Shown piece by piece: positions 26,117-35,381 of a stretch of 38,791 bases of DNA. Below the pieces are notes generated by a model, which made no database searches, was not told the DNA's origin, and saw only the letters and a program-made list of their open reading frames with translations. The translations under genes and the position numbers were made by a program. The DNA comes from an uncultured Bacteroidales bacterium (GTDB taxonomy: Bacteria > Bacteroidota > Bacteroidia > Bacteroidales > Muribaculaceae): positions 1 to 38,791 of the forward strand of contig CAMWLW010000018.1 in assembly GCA_947175245.1 (NCBI GenBank), in the 5' to 3' direction. Position 1 is the first letter of the stretch. Each line of letters starts with the position of its first letter.

Positions 26117-26899
26117 GTGAATAAAATTGTAAAGAAAGAGCATTTCTCGGCCAATGTCGTGAAACTCATAGTTGAAGCTCCCTTGATTGCAGCTTCCCGA
26201 CGCCCCGGTAATTTTGTCATTGTGATTGACAATGACCACGGCGAACGTATTCCCCTCACAATAGCCGATGCCGACCCGTTGAAAGGTACCATAACTCTTG
26301 TTGTACAGGCTATCGGAGACTCAACCAGGGCTATATGTGAGATGGAGCCGGGACAGTATCTGCATGACGTCGTGGGGCCCCTTGGCCGTCCTACCCATAT
26401 TGAGAACTACGGTACCGTGGTTTGTTGTGGCGGCGGCGTAGGTGTCGCTCCGCTTCTGCCTATAATCAAGGCCATGAAAGAGGCTGGCAACCGCGTCATA
26501 TCGGTGCTCGCAGCCCGCACCAAGGAGCTTATCATTCTTGAAAAGCAGGTGAGCGAGTACAGCGATGAGGTTGTGATAATGACCGACGACGGCTCGTACG
26601 GTAACAAGGGTCTGGTAACACAGGGCGTCGAGTCGGTGATAGAACGTGAACCCGTAAATCTGGTCGTGACAATCGGCCCGGCTGTGATGATGAAGTTCGT
26701 GGCTCTGACAACCCTGAAACACAATGTGCCTACAATGTGCTCGCTCAACACGATAATGGTCGATGGTACCGGCATGTGTGGAGCGTGCCGTGTTACAGTT
26801 GACGGGCACATGCGCTTCGTGTGTATCGACGGCCCGGAGTTTGATGCCCACAAGGTCGACTTTGACGAGATGATGTTACGACTCAAATCCTACAATTAA
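26117..26899 (+). CDS. nfnA: NADH-dependent ferredoxin:NADP oxidoreductase subunit A (NfnA-like)
   Basis: A GTG start at 26117 gives 260 aa. It belongs to the ferredoxin-NADP reductase/PyrK-like family: an FAD-binding barrel (~1-95, RIPLTIADAD) and a nucleotide-binding domain (~100-220, CCGGGVGVAPLLPI), then a C-terminal [2Fe-2S] site with Cys residues in MCS, CGAC and FVC. With the flavoprotein encoded 15 bases downstream it fits the NfnAB pair, a cytosolic electron-bifurcating transhydrogenase that exchanges electrons between NADH, NADPH and ferredoxin. Many genomes label these proteins sulfide dehydrogenase subunits, and PyrK is the main alternative; the adjacent GltD-like partner favours Nfn. 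GTG was chosen because no in-frame ATG precedes the conserved start of the barrel. Confidence 0.82.
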   Translation: MNKIVKKEHFSANVVKLIVEAPLIAASRRPGNFVIVIDNDHGERIPLTIADADPLKGTITLVVQAIGDSTRAICEMEPGQYLHDVVGPLGRPTHIENYGTVVCCGGGVGVAPLLPIIKAMKEAGNRVISVLAARTKELIILEKQVSEYSDEVVIMTDDGSYGNKGLVTQGVESVIEREPVNLVVTIGPAVMMKFVALTTLKHNVPTMCSLNTIMVDGTGMCGACRVTVDGHMRFVCIDGPEFDAHKVDFDEMMLRLKSYN

Positions 26900-26914
26900 A
26901 CACTATTCACCACC

Positions 26915-28369
26915 ATGACAATATCCCCACGTGATGCTAAGTGGCGCGAAGAACTGCGCCAGTCACTTTCAGCAAAACAACGTACATCAATACCGCGGGC
27001 CAAGATGCCCGAGCTACCGGCAGACTACCGCGTGACCTGTAACCACGAAGTCAACCAGGGCCTCTCGACCGAGATGGCCGTTCTCGAGGCAACACGCTGC
27101 CTTGACTGTCCCGACCCACAGTGCGTTACAGGATGTCCCGTGTCAATCAATATCCCCGGGTTCATTAAAAATATCGAGCGGCGTGAGTTTCCTGCCGCTG
27201 CCGCCGTGCTCAAGGAGACGAGCGCGCTCCCTGCCGTGTGTGGCCGCGTGTGCCCACAGGAACGCCAGTGCGAGTCAAAGTGCATCTACAACAAGATGAA
27301 GAAGCCGCCGGTAGCTATCGGCTACCTGGAGCGTTTCGCCGCCGATACTGAGAATATGCGCGACCAGTTGCCCGACGAGGTCATGGTCGTGACTCGCAAC
27401 GGCAAGAAGGTGGCTGTGGCTGGTTCGGGCCCTGCAGGCCTGTCGTTTGCGGGCGCAATGGCTAAGCGTGGCTATAAGGTGACTGTATTTGAGGCGCTCC
27501 ACGAGATAGGCGGCGTGCTGAAGTATGGTATTCCTGAGTTCCGTCTGCCTAATTCGGTAGTTGATATCGAGATTGAAGGTCTCGAACGTCAGGGCGTCGA
27601 GATGGTGAAGGATTGTATCATAGGCAAGACCTTGAGCTATGACAAGTTGCTCGAGATGGGCTTTGACGGCCTGTTTGTAGCATCAGGTGCCGGTCTGCCC
27701 CGTTTCATGGGTATTCCCGGCGAGAGCCTGGTTAATATAATGTCGTCAAATGAATATCTCACTCGCATAAATCTGATGCACGCCGGTACGCCCGGTTATG
27801 CGACCCCGGTGCCTAAGGTTGACCGCGTGGCCGTAATCGGCGGCGGCAACACGGCGATGGACTCCGTGCGCACGGCCCGGCGCATGGGTGCCTCACAGGT
27901 AATGCTTGTGTACCGCCGCAGTGAGGAGGAGATGCCTGCACGTCTCGAGGAGGTGAAACATGCCAAAGAGGAGGGTGTTGAGTTTATGACACTCCACAAT
28001 CCTGTCGAGTACCTTGGCGATGAGAAAGGCCGTGTGCGTGCCATGCGCGTGCAACGCATGGAGCTGGGCGAGCCCGACGAGTCGGGTCGCCGTTCTCCCG
28101 TACCTGTACCGGGCGCGATCGATGAGATTGAGGTTGATCTGGTTATCGTGAGTGTGGGCGTGTCACCTAATCCGCTTATTCCAAGTGCTATCGACGGCCT
28201 TGACGTTACGCGCCGCGGCACAATCGAGGTCAACGATGACATGCAGTCGTCAATACCGCTCATCTATGCCGGCGGTGACATCGTCCGCGGCGGTGCAACT
28301 GTGATCCTGGCTATGGGCGATGGTCGTCGTGCCGCTGAGGCGATGGATCGGATGCTGTCACAAAAATAA
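26915..28369 (+). CDS. nfnB: NfnB-like flavoprotein (GltD-like NADPH oxidoreductase)
   Basis: This 484-aa protein has the glutamate-synthase small-subunit fold. An N-terminal domain carries two [4Fe-4S] cluster sets (CLDCPDPQCVTGCP at ~63-76; VCGRVCPQERQCESKC at ~108-123). It is followed by an FAD-binding Rossmann motif (VAVAGSGPAGLSFAG, ~167) and an NADP-binding one (VAVIGGGNTAMDSVRTARR, ~308). The C-terminal IYAGGDIVRGGATVILAMGDGRRAAEAM is the usual FAD-contact ending. No GltB is present in the window, while NfnA is directly upstream, so the NfnAB complex is the best call. Anaerobic gut Bacteroidales use Nfn to balance NADPH and ferredoxin pools. Confidence 0.85.
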   Translation: MTISPRDAKWREELRQSLSAKQRTSIPRAKMPELPADYRVTCNHEVNQGLSTEMAVLEATRCLDCPDPQCVTGCPVSINIPGFIKNIERREFPAAAAVLKETSALPAVCGRVCPQERQCESKCIYNKMKKPPVAIGYLERFAADTENMRDQLPDEVMVVTRNGKKVAVAGSGPAGLSFAGAMAKRGYKVTVFEALHEIGGVLKYGIPEFRLPNSVVDIEIEGLERQGVEMVKDCIIGKTLSYDKLLEMGFDGLFVASGAGLPRFMGIPGESLVNIMSSNEYLTRINLMHAGTPGYATPVPKVDRVAVIGGGNTAMDSVRTARRMGASQVMLVYRRSEEEMPARLEEVKHAKEEGVEFMTLHNPVEYLGDEKGRVRAMRVQRMELGEPDESGRRSPVPVPGAIDEIEVDLVIVSVGVSPNPLIPSAIDGLDVTRRGTIEVNDDMQSSIPLIYAGGDIVRGGATVILAMGDGRRAAEAMDRMLSQK

Positions 28370-28375
28370 GGGTCG

Positions 28376-29701
28376 ATGTCCCTGACGCTTCTCGAGCATG
28401 TAGCCGCGGCGGTGAAACCGGGCGAGTCGTTTTTAGTGACGCTGAGTGGAGGTGCCGACTCGGTGGCATTGCTTGCGGCGCTTGTTGCGTTGGGTCATGA
28501 ATGTCATGCCGTACACTGCAACTACCACCTGCGCGGTGACGAGAGTGACCGCGATGAGCGGCATGCGCGCGGCATTGCCGAGCGGCTCGGTGTGCCGATC
28601 GATGTGATTGATTGTGACGTCGCGGCTTATAGAAGTACGCATCCCGGCGAGTCGGTTGAGATGGCATGCAGGGCATTGCGGTACGATGTTTTTGAACGGC
28701 TGCGTGTACGATACTCGCTTGACAGTATTGCTGTGGGCCATCACATTGAGGACAATATCGAGACTATGCTGCTCAATTTATTGCGTGGCTCGGGGATTAA
28801 AGGGTTGGCCGCAATGCGTCTGCGCCGTGGTCGGTATGTGCGTCCGCTGTTGAGATGTACCAAGTCGATGATTCTGGATTATCTTGCTGCCGCGAGTCTT
28901 GGATATGTCACCGATTCATCAAATCTGGCTAATGATTATCGGCGTAACGCGCTTCGTAATGATATAATACCGGCCATTGAGCGATATTTTCCCGACGCAT
29001 TGAGCGGAATGACATGTACGCTTGACGCGTTGGCCGCCCAGCGCGATTTTATCAGTGAGAGTGTATCGATGTTTACGGCCGGGTATGTCGACCGTGAAGG
29101 TGTAATTGACTTACACCGGCTTGTCGGCGAAGTGAGACATCCTCGCGCGGTGTTGTTTGAATTGCTTAATGCGCCCGACTACCGTGGTTTCAATGCCGAT
29201 ATTGTTGAAAAAATTCTATCACGTCCCGATGCCTCGGGTCTACGTTTTGTGTCGGGTCACGGATATGCCTATCTCCTTGACCACGGACGTCTGGTGCCTG
29301 ACAACGACGTCCTGATAGATGAAGATTGGGAACAAGAGGTCAATATCAGCGATTTGCAATCGTGGGCGCCACATATTGAAGCCGTGTTGATTTCCCGTGC
29401 CGATTTCAAACCGAAGCGTGATAATACTACAGCATATTTTGATGCTGATCTCTTGGCCGGGGTGAGCCACCTTATTCTGCGCCATCCGCGCACAGGCGAC
29501 CGTATCAAGCCCTACGGAATGAAAGGCAGCCGCTTGCTGAGCGACATCTTTAACGACATGCACGCAACACATCGCGAGCGCCGGGAGGCTATGGTGCTTG
29601 AGGCCGACGGTGTGATATTGTGGCTTGTTGGTGTGCGTGCGTCACGTGTCGCGACAGTGACTGCCGCGACGACACGGATACTTCGACTAAAAGTTTACTG
29701 A
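28376..29701 (+). CDS. tilS: tRNA(Ile)-lysidine synthase TilS
   Basis: This 441-aa protein has the PP-loop motif SGGADS (residues 24-29) near the N-terminus, typical of TilS, then the conserved HCNYHLRGDESDRDE and GHHIEDNIETMLLNLLRGSGIKGL. TilS adds lysine to C34 of tRNA-Ile(CAU) so that it reads AUA codons; it is essential in most bacteria. The C-terminal TilS_C-like domain (~355-441, LRHPRTGDRIKPYGMKGSRL) is present, so this is the full-length form. It starts 6 bases after nfnB and is probably co-transcribed with it. Its last 7 bases overlap the end of the convergent gene at 29695-30792. Confidence 0.92.
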   Translation: MSLTLLEHVAAAVKPGESFLVTLSGGADSVALLAALVALGHECHAVHCNYHLRGDESDRDERHARGIAERLGVPIDVIDCDVAAYRSTHPGESVEMACRALRYDVFERLRVRYSLDSIAVGHHIEDNIETMLLNLLRGSGIKGLAAMRLRRGRYVRPLLRCTKSMILDYLAAASLGYVTDSSNLANDYRRNALRNDIIPAIERYFPDALSGMTCTLDALAAQRDFISESVSMFTAGYVDREGVIDLHRLVGEVRHPRAVLFELLNAPDYRGFNADIVEKILSRPDASGLRFVSGHGYAYLLDHGRLVPDNDVLIDEDWEQEVNISDLQSWAPHIEAVLISRADFKPKRDNTTAYFDADLLAGVSHLILRHPRTGDRIKPYGMKGSRLLSDIFNDMHATHRERREAMVLEADGVILWLVGVRASRVATVTAATTRILRLKVY

Positions 29702-30792
29702 TTTACAGTACCTAACTCGACAATAGCGCCTGTTGTCGGATCAAAGATTGCGTAGGCAGGTGCTTTCTTGTCGGTGAAAGTGTTGGGCTTGAGACCGTAC
29801 TGTATGCCGTACTGGGCCATCTCGACACTTGCCGAGGCGAGCGTGCGATTATCAAACTCGACACTGACGTTGACCTTGCCTGGCATATTGTAGATGAACG
29901 CGTCACGAGGAATCTCAATCTTGGCACCTTTGGCATCGACCGGCATGTCGGGTCTGTCGGTGACATTCAGCGACAGGTAGAGTGGTGAGCCTGAGAGGTC
30001 GTCGGCATCAACCACGCCTGCAGTGGGTGATATACGTGCAATGACGGCACGACGTATGCTGTCGTCGGTACCGTCGGGAGTGTAGCTCAGGGTCACGACA
30101 TCGGTACTTGTCTGGACAGTGCCGGCAAACATTGCCATCAAGGCAGCTTCCTGGTCGTTGATGTTGTTGAGAATCAGTTCCATCGCCTTACCATCGGGTG
30201 GCATTTGCTCGGCCTGGCCGGTGATGAGGTCATTGCGGCTCTGACGCAGCGCAAAAATCTGTGCGGCGGCCAGCTCTGCACGTTTGGCGGTTGACTGGCT
30301 CTGCATTATCTCCTCGCTCATTGCCTGGCGCGCCGCCGGCGTCTCGAGCGGTGTGGGCTCGGCCATTATAGGAGTGGGGGGTGTTACCGTCTCGGGTGTA
30401 AACTTGTTCTCGGTGTTGATAGCAAGCGGCATGCCGTCTGGGCCAATCATCATGAACGGGACGTAGCCGGGCTTGAACGACACGAGATAGCGGTCGTCGG
30501 GGTTTGCCTCACCGTGTGTGCCTATGATGATGCTTTTGACGCTGACGGTCGTGCTTTCGGTTGTGATGGGGTCGGCTATATTGAAGTATCGGCGGGCATA
30601 TTTGTAGAACTCGCCCGGTTTGCGAACGACGGTCTCGGTCTCGACCGTGATGTCAAGTACGGTGTTGGGCAGAGAGTAGGGTATGCCGTATTCATTGGCC
30701 TTTGAAGCCGAGAATTTTTGTACCGTCTGTGAGTTGGCTGCCAGTGGAATCAGAGCGAACATGAGAGCCTTGATGGTAGCTGAACATTTCAT
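29695..30792 (-). CDS. DUF4831 family secreted protein
   Basis: This 365-aa protein starts with a signal peptide (1-21, ending AANS). The segment YGIPYSLPNTVLDITVETE and the following FYKYARRYF, with the C-terminal IPRDAFIYNMPGKVNVSVEFDNRTL and YGIQYGLKP, fit DUF4831, a Bacteroidales family of unknown function. The centre (~135-175) is rich in Pro, Glu and Ala and is probably flexible. It lies 26 bases downstream of nnr on the same strand, so the two likely share the promoter at 32379-32409. The 3' end overlaps tilS by 7 bases in convergent orientation. Family recognition is from memory of motifs; no function can be given. Confidence 0.75.
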   Translation of the reverse strand: MKCSATIKALMFALIPLAANSQTVQKFSASKANEYGIPYSLPNTVLDITVETETVVRKPGEFYKYARRYFNIADPITTESTTVSVKSIIIGTHGEANPDDRYLVSFKPGYVPFMMIGPDGMPLAINTENKFTPETVTPPTPIMAEPTPLETPAARQAMSEEIMQSQSTAKRAELAAAQIFALRQSRNDLITGQAEQMPPDGKAMELILNNINDQEAALMAMFAGTVQTSTDVVTLSYTPDGTDDSIRRAVIARISPTAGVVDADDLSGSPLYLSLNVTDRPDMPVDAKGAKIEIPRDAFIYNMPGKVNVSVEFDNRTLASASVEMAQYGIQYGLKPNTFTDKKAPAYAIFDPTTGAIVELGTVNQ

Positions 30793-30818
30793 GGTGAGTA
30801 TATATTAATTGGTGTATT

Positions 30819-32351
30819 TTAAGATTTACCTTTGTGGTTCATGATGGTCATGATAGCACGGCCTGTAGAGTTGGCAATATCTGATGCCGTGACACCATAT
30901 TCACCATGCTCGCGGGCTGCCAGCTCGCCGGCTATACCGTGAATGTAGACACCCATAATCGATGCCTGCTCGGGCTTGTAGCCCTGAGCTATGAGTGACA
31001 GTATTATACCTGTCAGGACGTCGCCCGAGCCTGCTGTGGCCATAGCCGGGGTTCCTGACGAGTTGAAGCATATTATACCGTCGGGACGCACGGTGGCGGT
31101 GTAATGGCCTTTGAGCACAATGATGATGTTGTAGAAACGTGCCATTTCCACGGCCTTTTGCAGGCGCAGTTCTGCGCTCGTATGCTGTCCGAACAATCGG
31201 TCAAACTCGGCGGCATGGGGTGTGATGACCGACAATACCGGGATGCTGTTGAGCAGCGCGGGTTTACGCGCGATGCAGTTGAGCGCGTCGGCGTCGAGAA
31301 TGACGGGCGTTGTGCGTGTAAGCAGAAAATCCTCTATAGCCTGGAGCGTGGCATCTTTGGTACCGAGCCCGGGGCCGATGGCTACCGCATCATACGGTTT
31401 CTCAATTTCGAGCCTTGTGATGTAGTACTCGCCGGCGTTATATTGGTACAGCGCGTCGGGCACTGATGATTGTATTATCTGATAGCCACACTTGGGTGAC
31501 TCGATTGTCAGCTTGCCGATGCCCGACCTTAATGCTCCGCGGGCGCTCAGTACGGCGGCTCCCATCATGCCATAGCTGCCGGCTACAAGCAGTCCGGCAC
31601 CGAAGTTTGCTTTTGAGCAGTCGCGAGGTCGCGGTTTGAGCATCCCTTTCACTTCATCATATTCTATGAGGTGGTAACGTGCCGGGGTGTTGCGTATGGC
31701 GGTTTCGCTGAGACCTATGTCGACGATTTTCCACTCTCCTACCAGCTCGGCATTATCGGGATTGAAAAACGCTATGCGTGGAAACTGAATGGCCAGCGTG
31801 AGGTTGGCGTGTATGATATCACGGTTGACTGCGAACGGGTTGGAGTCGCCGAACATGCCCGACGGGACATCAATCGAAACTATTGTAGCACTCGAGTCGT
31901 TGATTACCTGAACCAACGTGCGGTAGCCACCCTTTAGTCCCTCGCATAGTCCGGCGCCGAAGAGTCCGTCGATAACGAGGTGACTCGGTGTGAGACGCGG
32001 TATCGAAAACTCTTTTACAATCTCATTGAAGTAAATGTCTGAGTCGAGGGCGAGTAACGCATCGCGATAGGCTTTGCAGGTCGGGTTCAGCGCATTGCCT
32101 CCGACATTGATGAGATATACCTCGGGATGATAGCCATGCTCGGCGAGCATGCGTGCCACAGCGAGCGCCTGAGCTCCGTTATCTTCACTGCCGGCAAATA
32201 TCACGACCGGTTTACCGGGGCGCCATCGGGCCTCGATTTCAAATGTGACGCCCTCGGCCACACGTTCTACGAGATCAAGAACACTGATGTTCTCATGCTC
32301 AATTGTGTGGCGGGCTATATCGTTGATTTGTTGTGTTGTAAATAGCTTCAT
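30819..32351 (-). CDS. nnr: Bifunctional NAD(P)H-hydrate epimerase/dehydratase
   Basis: This 510-aa protein joins the YjeF_N epimerase (~1-215) and the YjeF_C/NnrD dehydratase (~225-505). Together they repair hydrated NAD(P)H. The dehydratase half has KANFGAGLLVAGSYGMMGAAVL, a TPHAAEFDRLF motif and the catalytic GSGDVLTGI. The epimerase half has DGLFGAGL and SIDVPSGMFGD. The usual epimerase loop GPGNNGGDG is changed here to AGSEDNGAQA, so epimerase activity may be altered, although related Bacteroidales enzymes also vary at this loop. Length is typical. The gene has its own promoter and is followed by DUF4831. Confidence 0.9.
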   Translation of the reverse strand: MKLFTTQQINDIARHTIEHENISVLDLVERVAEGVTFEIEARWRPGKPVVIFAGSEDNGAQALAVARMLAEHGYHPEVYLINVGGNALNPTCKAYRDALLALDSDIYFNEIVKEFSIPRLTPSHLVIDGLFGAGLCEGLKGGYRTLVQVINDSSATIVSIDVPSGMFGDSNPFAVNRDIIHANLTLAIQFPRIAFFNPDNAELVGEWKIVDIGLSETAIRNTPARYHLIEYDEVKGMLKPRPRDCSKANFGAGLLVAGSYGMMGAAVLSARGALRSGIGKLTIESPKCGYQIIQSSVPDALYQYNAGEYYITRLEIEKPYDAVAIGPGLGTKDATLQAIEDFLLTRTTPVILDADALNCIARKPALLNSIPVLSVITPHAAEFDRLFGQHTSAELRLQKAVEMARFYNIIIVLKGHYTATVRPDGIICFNSSGTPAMATAGSGDVLTGIILSLIAQGYKPEQASIMGVYIHGIAGELAAREHGEYGVTASDIANSTGRAIMTIMNHKGKS

Positions 32352-32378
32352 ATTGGTAGGCCCAAATTATGGACTGTA

Positions 32379-32409
32379 CAAAATTAACGATATTATTGAA
32401 ATGAAGCAA
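32379..32409 (-). promoter_or_regulatory. Promoter of nnr
   Basis: On the minus strand TTG (32409-32407), exactly 20 bases, and TAATTTTG (32386-32379) match the consensus. The predicted start near 32373 leaves a ~22-base leader before the ATG at 32351. Confidence 0.7.
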
Positions 32410-32453
32410 CAAAAATCAACGGTTGCCAAAAAATTTTGTTACAGCAGTGAATT

Positions 32454-33077
32454 TCAGACAGCCACAGTCAGTATTGCATATAGGACAGCGATTGCAAGAA
32501 AGTAACCGGCTGCAACCTGAGCGAGTGTGTGACGGCGCAGTAGCAGGCGGGCCGTACATACTATTCCTGAAGCTGTTACAATGAGGCTGGGAAGCAAGGT
32601 TCCGGGCATGAGGCAGTACCCCTTGTACACAAGGTAGACCGACAGGGCCGTCAAGCCGCCCATACCGGCAGCGTGGCCGCTGATTTTCCACTTCAGATTT
32701 ATGATGGCCATTATCAGCAGCAGCGCGGCAGCCCCGAAAGAGAAAGCCGACAGCCACACCGGGGCGTGCAGATGTGAGAGATAGAAGCCAAGCCCGGCGT
32801 ATGAAGCGATTGTGACAAGGAAGGGATATGTGCGGTCACGGCGTTCGTTAAGCAACGGGTCGCCGATGACTTTGAACAGATTGAGCAGATAAATAGCGAT
32901 TACAGGAATCGCTACCGTGATGCCGAATGTAACAATCGTTATCGGAATAACCGGGTTGCCGGGCAGGTAATTGAGTACTGTAGCCTTGAATGATAACAGT
33001 ATGGCATAGGTGGGCATGAACAACGGGTAGGTTATTGCCGAGACGATACGTGACAGTATTTGAAGTATGCGATCCAT
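32454..33077 (-). CDS. PAP2-like membrane protein with incomplete catalytic motif
   Basis: This 207-aa protein has about six hydrophobic helices. WKISGHAAGMGG (~130-141) corresponds to the SGH motif of PAP2 phosphatases, and RLLLRRHTLAQVAAGY (~178-193) to the R-x5-H-x3-D motif. The position of the final Asp is Gln here, and the leading KX6RP motif is only loosely present (NERRDRTYPF, ~80). Bacteroidales have a family of such inner-membrane proteins; whether they remove phosphate from lipids such as undecaprenyl pyrophosphate is unknown. It lies 27 bases after rpoN on the same strand and is the last gene of the murI-rpoN unit. Confidence 0.7.
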   Translation of the reverse strand: MDRILQILSRIVSAITYPLFMPTYAILLSFKATVLNYLPGNPVIPITIVTFGITVAIPVIAIYLLNLFKVIGDPLLNERRDRTYPFLVTIASYAGLGFYLSHLHAPVWLSAFSFGAAALLLIMAIINLKWKISGHAAGMGGLTALSVYLVYKGYCLMPGTLLPSLIVTASGIVCTARLLLRRHTLAQVAAGYFLAIAVLYAILTVAV

Positions 33078-33104
33078 AAGTTGGTTTTTATCGTTTTATT
33101 TTTT

Positions 33105-34517
33105 TTACAGTTTGCGTCTGAGTCGGGCGACAGGATAACCGAGCCGCTCGCGGTATTTGGCTACCGTTCGGCGGGCTATATCGATTCCGTCCATATTGTT
33201 CAGCTGTTGGGTAATACGCTCGTCGCTGAGGGGGTGTCGCGGATCCTCGTTATCAATGAGCCGGCGCATGGCGGCGAAAATCTGGTGAGACGAGGTGTCG
33301 TTGTCGTCTTTGGGACGCTCGTTGAATAGTGATTTTAGTGAGTATGTCCCGTGGGGCGTGGCGACATATTTGCCTGAAGTGGCACGCGATATGATAGATA
33401 TACCGTAGCCTGTCAGCTCCTTAATGTCTTTGAGAATCATGGGGCGTATCAGGCTCTCGTCGCCGGTCAGAAAAAAGTCGCGCTGTAGCTTGACTATGGC
33501 TTGCATGACGCGGTAAAGCGTCTCCTGGCGCATGTTCAGTACCTTTATGAACGATTGTGCCTCGTTGCGTTTGTTCCTGATGAACAGGTTGACGTCGTCG
33601 CGGCGCGTAGGCCCTGTTATAGGGGTATCGCGGGCAAATGTACGTTCGATAGACAGTTCGGGTATGTGGCTCAGACGTGTCAGTATCAGGTTGTCACCGT
33701 CGATGTCTACAGCAAAGTCGGGCGTGACGTGTCGCGGAGCATCGTCATCGGCCCCTCCGCTCGCAAATGCGCTCCCGGGCTTTGGGTTGAGCCGGCGTAT
33801 GACAGCTATGGCGTCGCGCAGTTGCTCGTCGCTGATGCCGGTAGCCGATTTGAGCCGGTCGTAGTGCATCTTGGAGAAGATGTCAAAATAGTGATTTATG
33901 ATTTCGGTGGCGTTGTCGACGTCTTCAGTGTGTGGTAAGCGTCTCAGCTGCAGTAACAGACAGTCGCGCAGGTCGACGGCACCGATTCCGGCCGGTTCGA
34001 GCGCGCGCACTTTCTGCCACACACTGTTCACAGTGGCGGTATCAACCTGTGTAGATGTGGCCATCGATACATCATCGGCAATCTCGTCGAGTGTGCGGGC
34101 TATGTAGCCATTGTCGTCAAGGTTCCCGATGATATTGGCTGCAATGATACGCTCCATATCGGTCATGTCGGTCAATGCCAGTTGTGAGCCGAGCGACTCG
34201 AGAAGTGTTTCGGCATGTTCGGGAGCAGCGGCCGCCGCGTCATAATATGAGTCGTCGGCCGAGTAGTTGCGTGCCCGGCGGTTGTAGAGCGGAGTGATGG
34301 TGTCATGGACGTTGGCCGACTGGTTTTCATCACTGTCGGTATCGGGCGCTTCCTCGGGATAAGTAGCCTCGAGTGCGGGCATCTCGTCGACAGCGCGGCG
34401 CACGGTTTCTTCAAGCTCAGGGGTCGTCATCTCGAGCATCTTCACAAACTGAACCTGTAGCGGTGTGAGCCGCTGCTGCTGTTTGAGCGACGTGTCAAGT
34501 GAAAGAGTTTCGTTCAT
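33105..34517 (-). CDS. rpoN: RNA polymerase sigma-54 factor
   Basis: This 470-aa protein has the three sigma-54 regions. The N-terminal activator-interacting part is Gln/Leu-rich (LKQQQRLTPLQVQFVKMLEMTTPELEE). The core-binding region covers ~95-290 (ANIIGNLDDNGYIARTLDEIA, RVLEPAGIGAVDL-like RALEPAGIGAVDL). The DNA-binding region has the HTH (LSDERITQQLNN) and the RpoN box RRTVAKYRERLGYP at the C-terminus. It directs transcription that needs ATP-driven enhancer-binding activators; none is encoded in this window. It starts 8 bases after murI, so the two are co-transcribed. Confidence 0.95.
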   Translation of the reverse strand: MNETLSLDTSLKQQQRLTPLQVQFVKMLEMTTPELEETVRRAVDEMPALEATYPEEAPDTDSDENQSANVHDTITPLYNRRARNYSADDSYYDAAAAAPEHAETLLESLGSQLALTDMTDMERIIAANIIGNLDDNGYIARTLDEIADDVSMATSTQVDTATVNSVWQKVRALEPAGIGAVDLRDCLLLQLRRLPHTEDVDNATEIINHYFDIFSKMHYDRLKSATGISDEQLRDAIAVIRRLNPKPGSAFASGGADDDAPRHVTPDFAVDIDGDNLILTRLSHIPELSIERTFARDTPITGPTRRDDVNLFIRNKRNEAQSFIKVLNMRQETLYRVMQAIVKLQRDFFLTGDESLIRPMILKDIKELTGYGISIISRATSGKYVATPHGTYSLKSLFNERPKDDNDTSSHQIFAAMRRLIDNEDPRHPLSDERITQQLNNMDGIDIARRTVAKYRERLGYPVARLRRKL

Positions 34518-34525
34518 GGTGCCTG

Positions 34526-35350
34526 TCAGAGTTCGATATGCGTGGCATCGACGTGCTCGCCCATAAAGATTGATGCCATATCTGAGAAACGGTCGATACT
34601 TTCGGTGGTTAGAAATGATGCGTTGCCTCCGCGGGTGCAGCGTGAACTTATCTCGGGATGGCGTCGCAGATAGTCGGCAAGGCTATCGGCCACGATGCGC
34701 CCCTGGGTGACGATGCCGATATTGGCCGGCGTATATTGCTTTATCTTATTTAATAGCAGCGGATAGTGGGTGCATCCCAACACTAATGTGTCGATGGCCG
34801 GGTCGGCAGTCATGATAGCATCTACTTCTTTTTTTACAAAGAAGTCGGCGCCGGGCGAGTCGGCCTCTCCGTTCTCGACCAGCGGCACCCACATAGGGCA
34901 TGCGTGCCCGGTGATGGTGAAGTCGGGTTGCAGTTTGGCTGCCTCGAGTTCATAAGAACGCGAGCCTATTGTGCCACGGGTGCCTAAAATGCCTACGTGG
35001 CCGCTCACTGACAGTGTGTCTAATGCTTCGACCGTCGGGCGTATGATGCCGAGCACGCGGCGCGAGGGGTCTATATGTGGCAGGTCGCGTTGCTGTATGG
35101 AACGTAATGCCTTGGCCGAGGCTGTGTTGCATGCCAGGATTACAAGTGCACAACCGCGCTCGAACAACGCCTTGACTGATTGAAGCGTGAATCGGTAGAC
35201 AAGGTCGAAAGAGCGGTTGCCATAAGGCGCACGGGCATTGTCGCCCAGGTACAGGTAGTCGTACTCGGGGAGCAAATGCCTCATTTCACGCAATATGGTT
35301 AGGCCTCCATATCCCGAGTCAAAGACTCCGATGGGGCCGCCCGAGGCCAT
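34526..35350 (-). CDS. murI: Glutamate racemase
   Basis: MurI makes D-glutamate for peptidoglycan. From the ATG at 35350 the protein has 274 aa and begins MASGGPIGVFDSGYGGL, with the family's FDSGYGG motif. The two catalytic cysteines are in ILACNTASA and LGCTHYPLL, and LGDNARAPYGNRS is also typical. An upstream in-frame ATG at 35374 (eight extra residues) lies only 7 bases after the -7 box at 35382-35389, so it would be nearly leaderless; I prefer 35350, but gene callers may choose 35374. The gene is the first of an operon with rpoN and the PAP2-like gene. Confidence 0.93.
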   Translation of the reverse strand: MASGGPIGVFDSGYGGLTILREMRHLLPEYDYLYLGDNARAPYGNRSFDLVYRFTLQSVKALFERGCALVILACNTASAKALRSIQQRDLPHIDPSRRVLGIIRPTVEALDTLSVSGHVGILGTRGTIGSRSYELEAAKLQPDFTITGHACPMWVPLVENGEADSPGADFFVKKEVDAIMTADPAIDTLVLGCTHYPLLLNKIKQYTPANIGIVTQGRIVADSLADYLRRHPEISSRCTRGGNASFLTTESIDRFSDMASIFMGEHVDATHIEL

Positions 35351-35381
35351 AGTATTAATGTCAGATGTATCCATTCACTTG

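Noticed and set aside
26117-26899. PyrK (dihydroorotate dehydrogenase electron-transfer subunit)
   Set aside because: The fold is the same, but no PyrD gene is adjacent and the GltD-like flavoprotein directly downstream fits NfnAB better.
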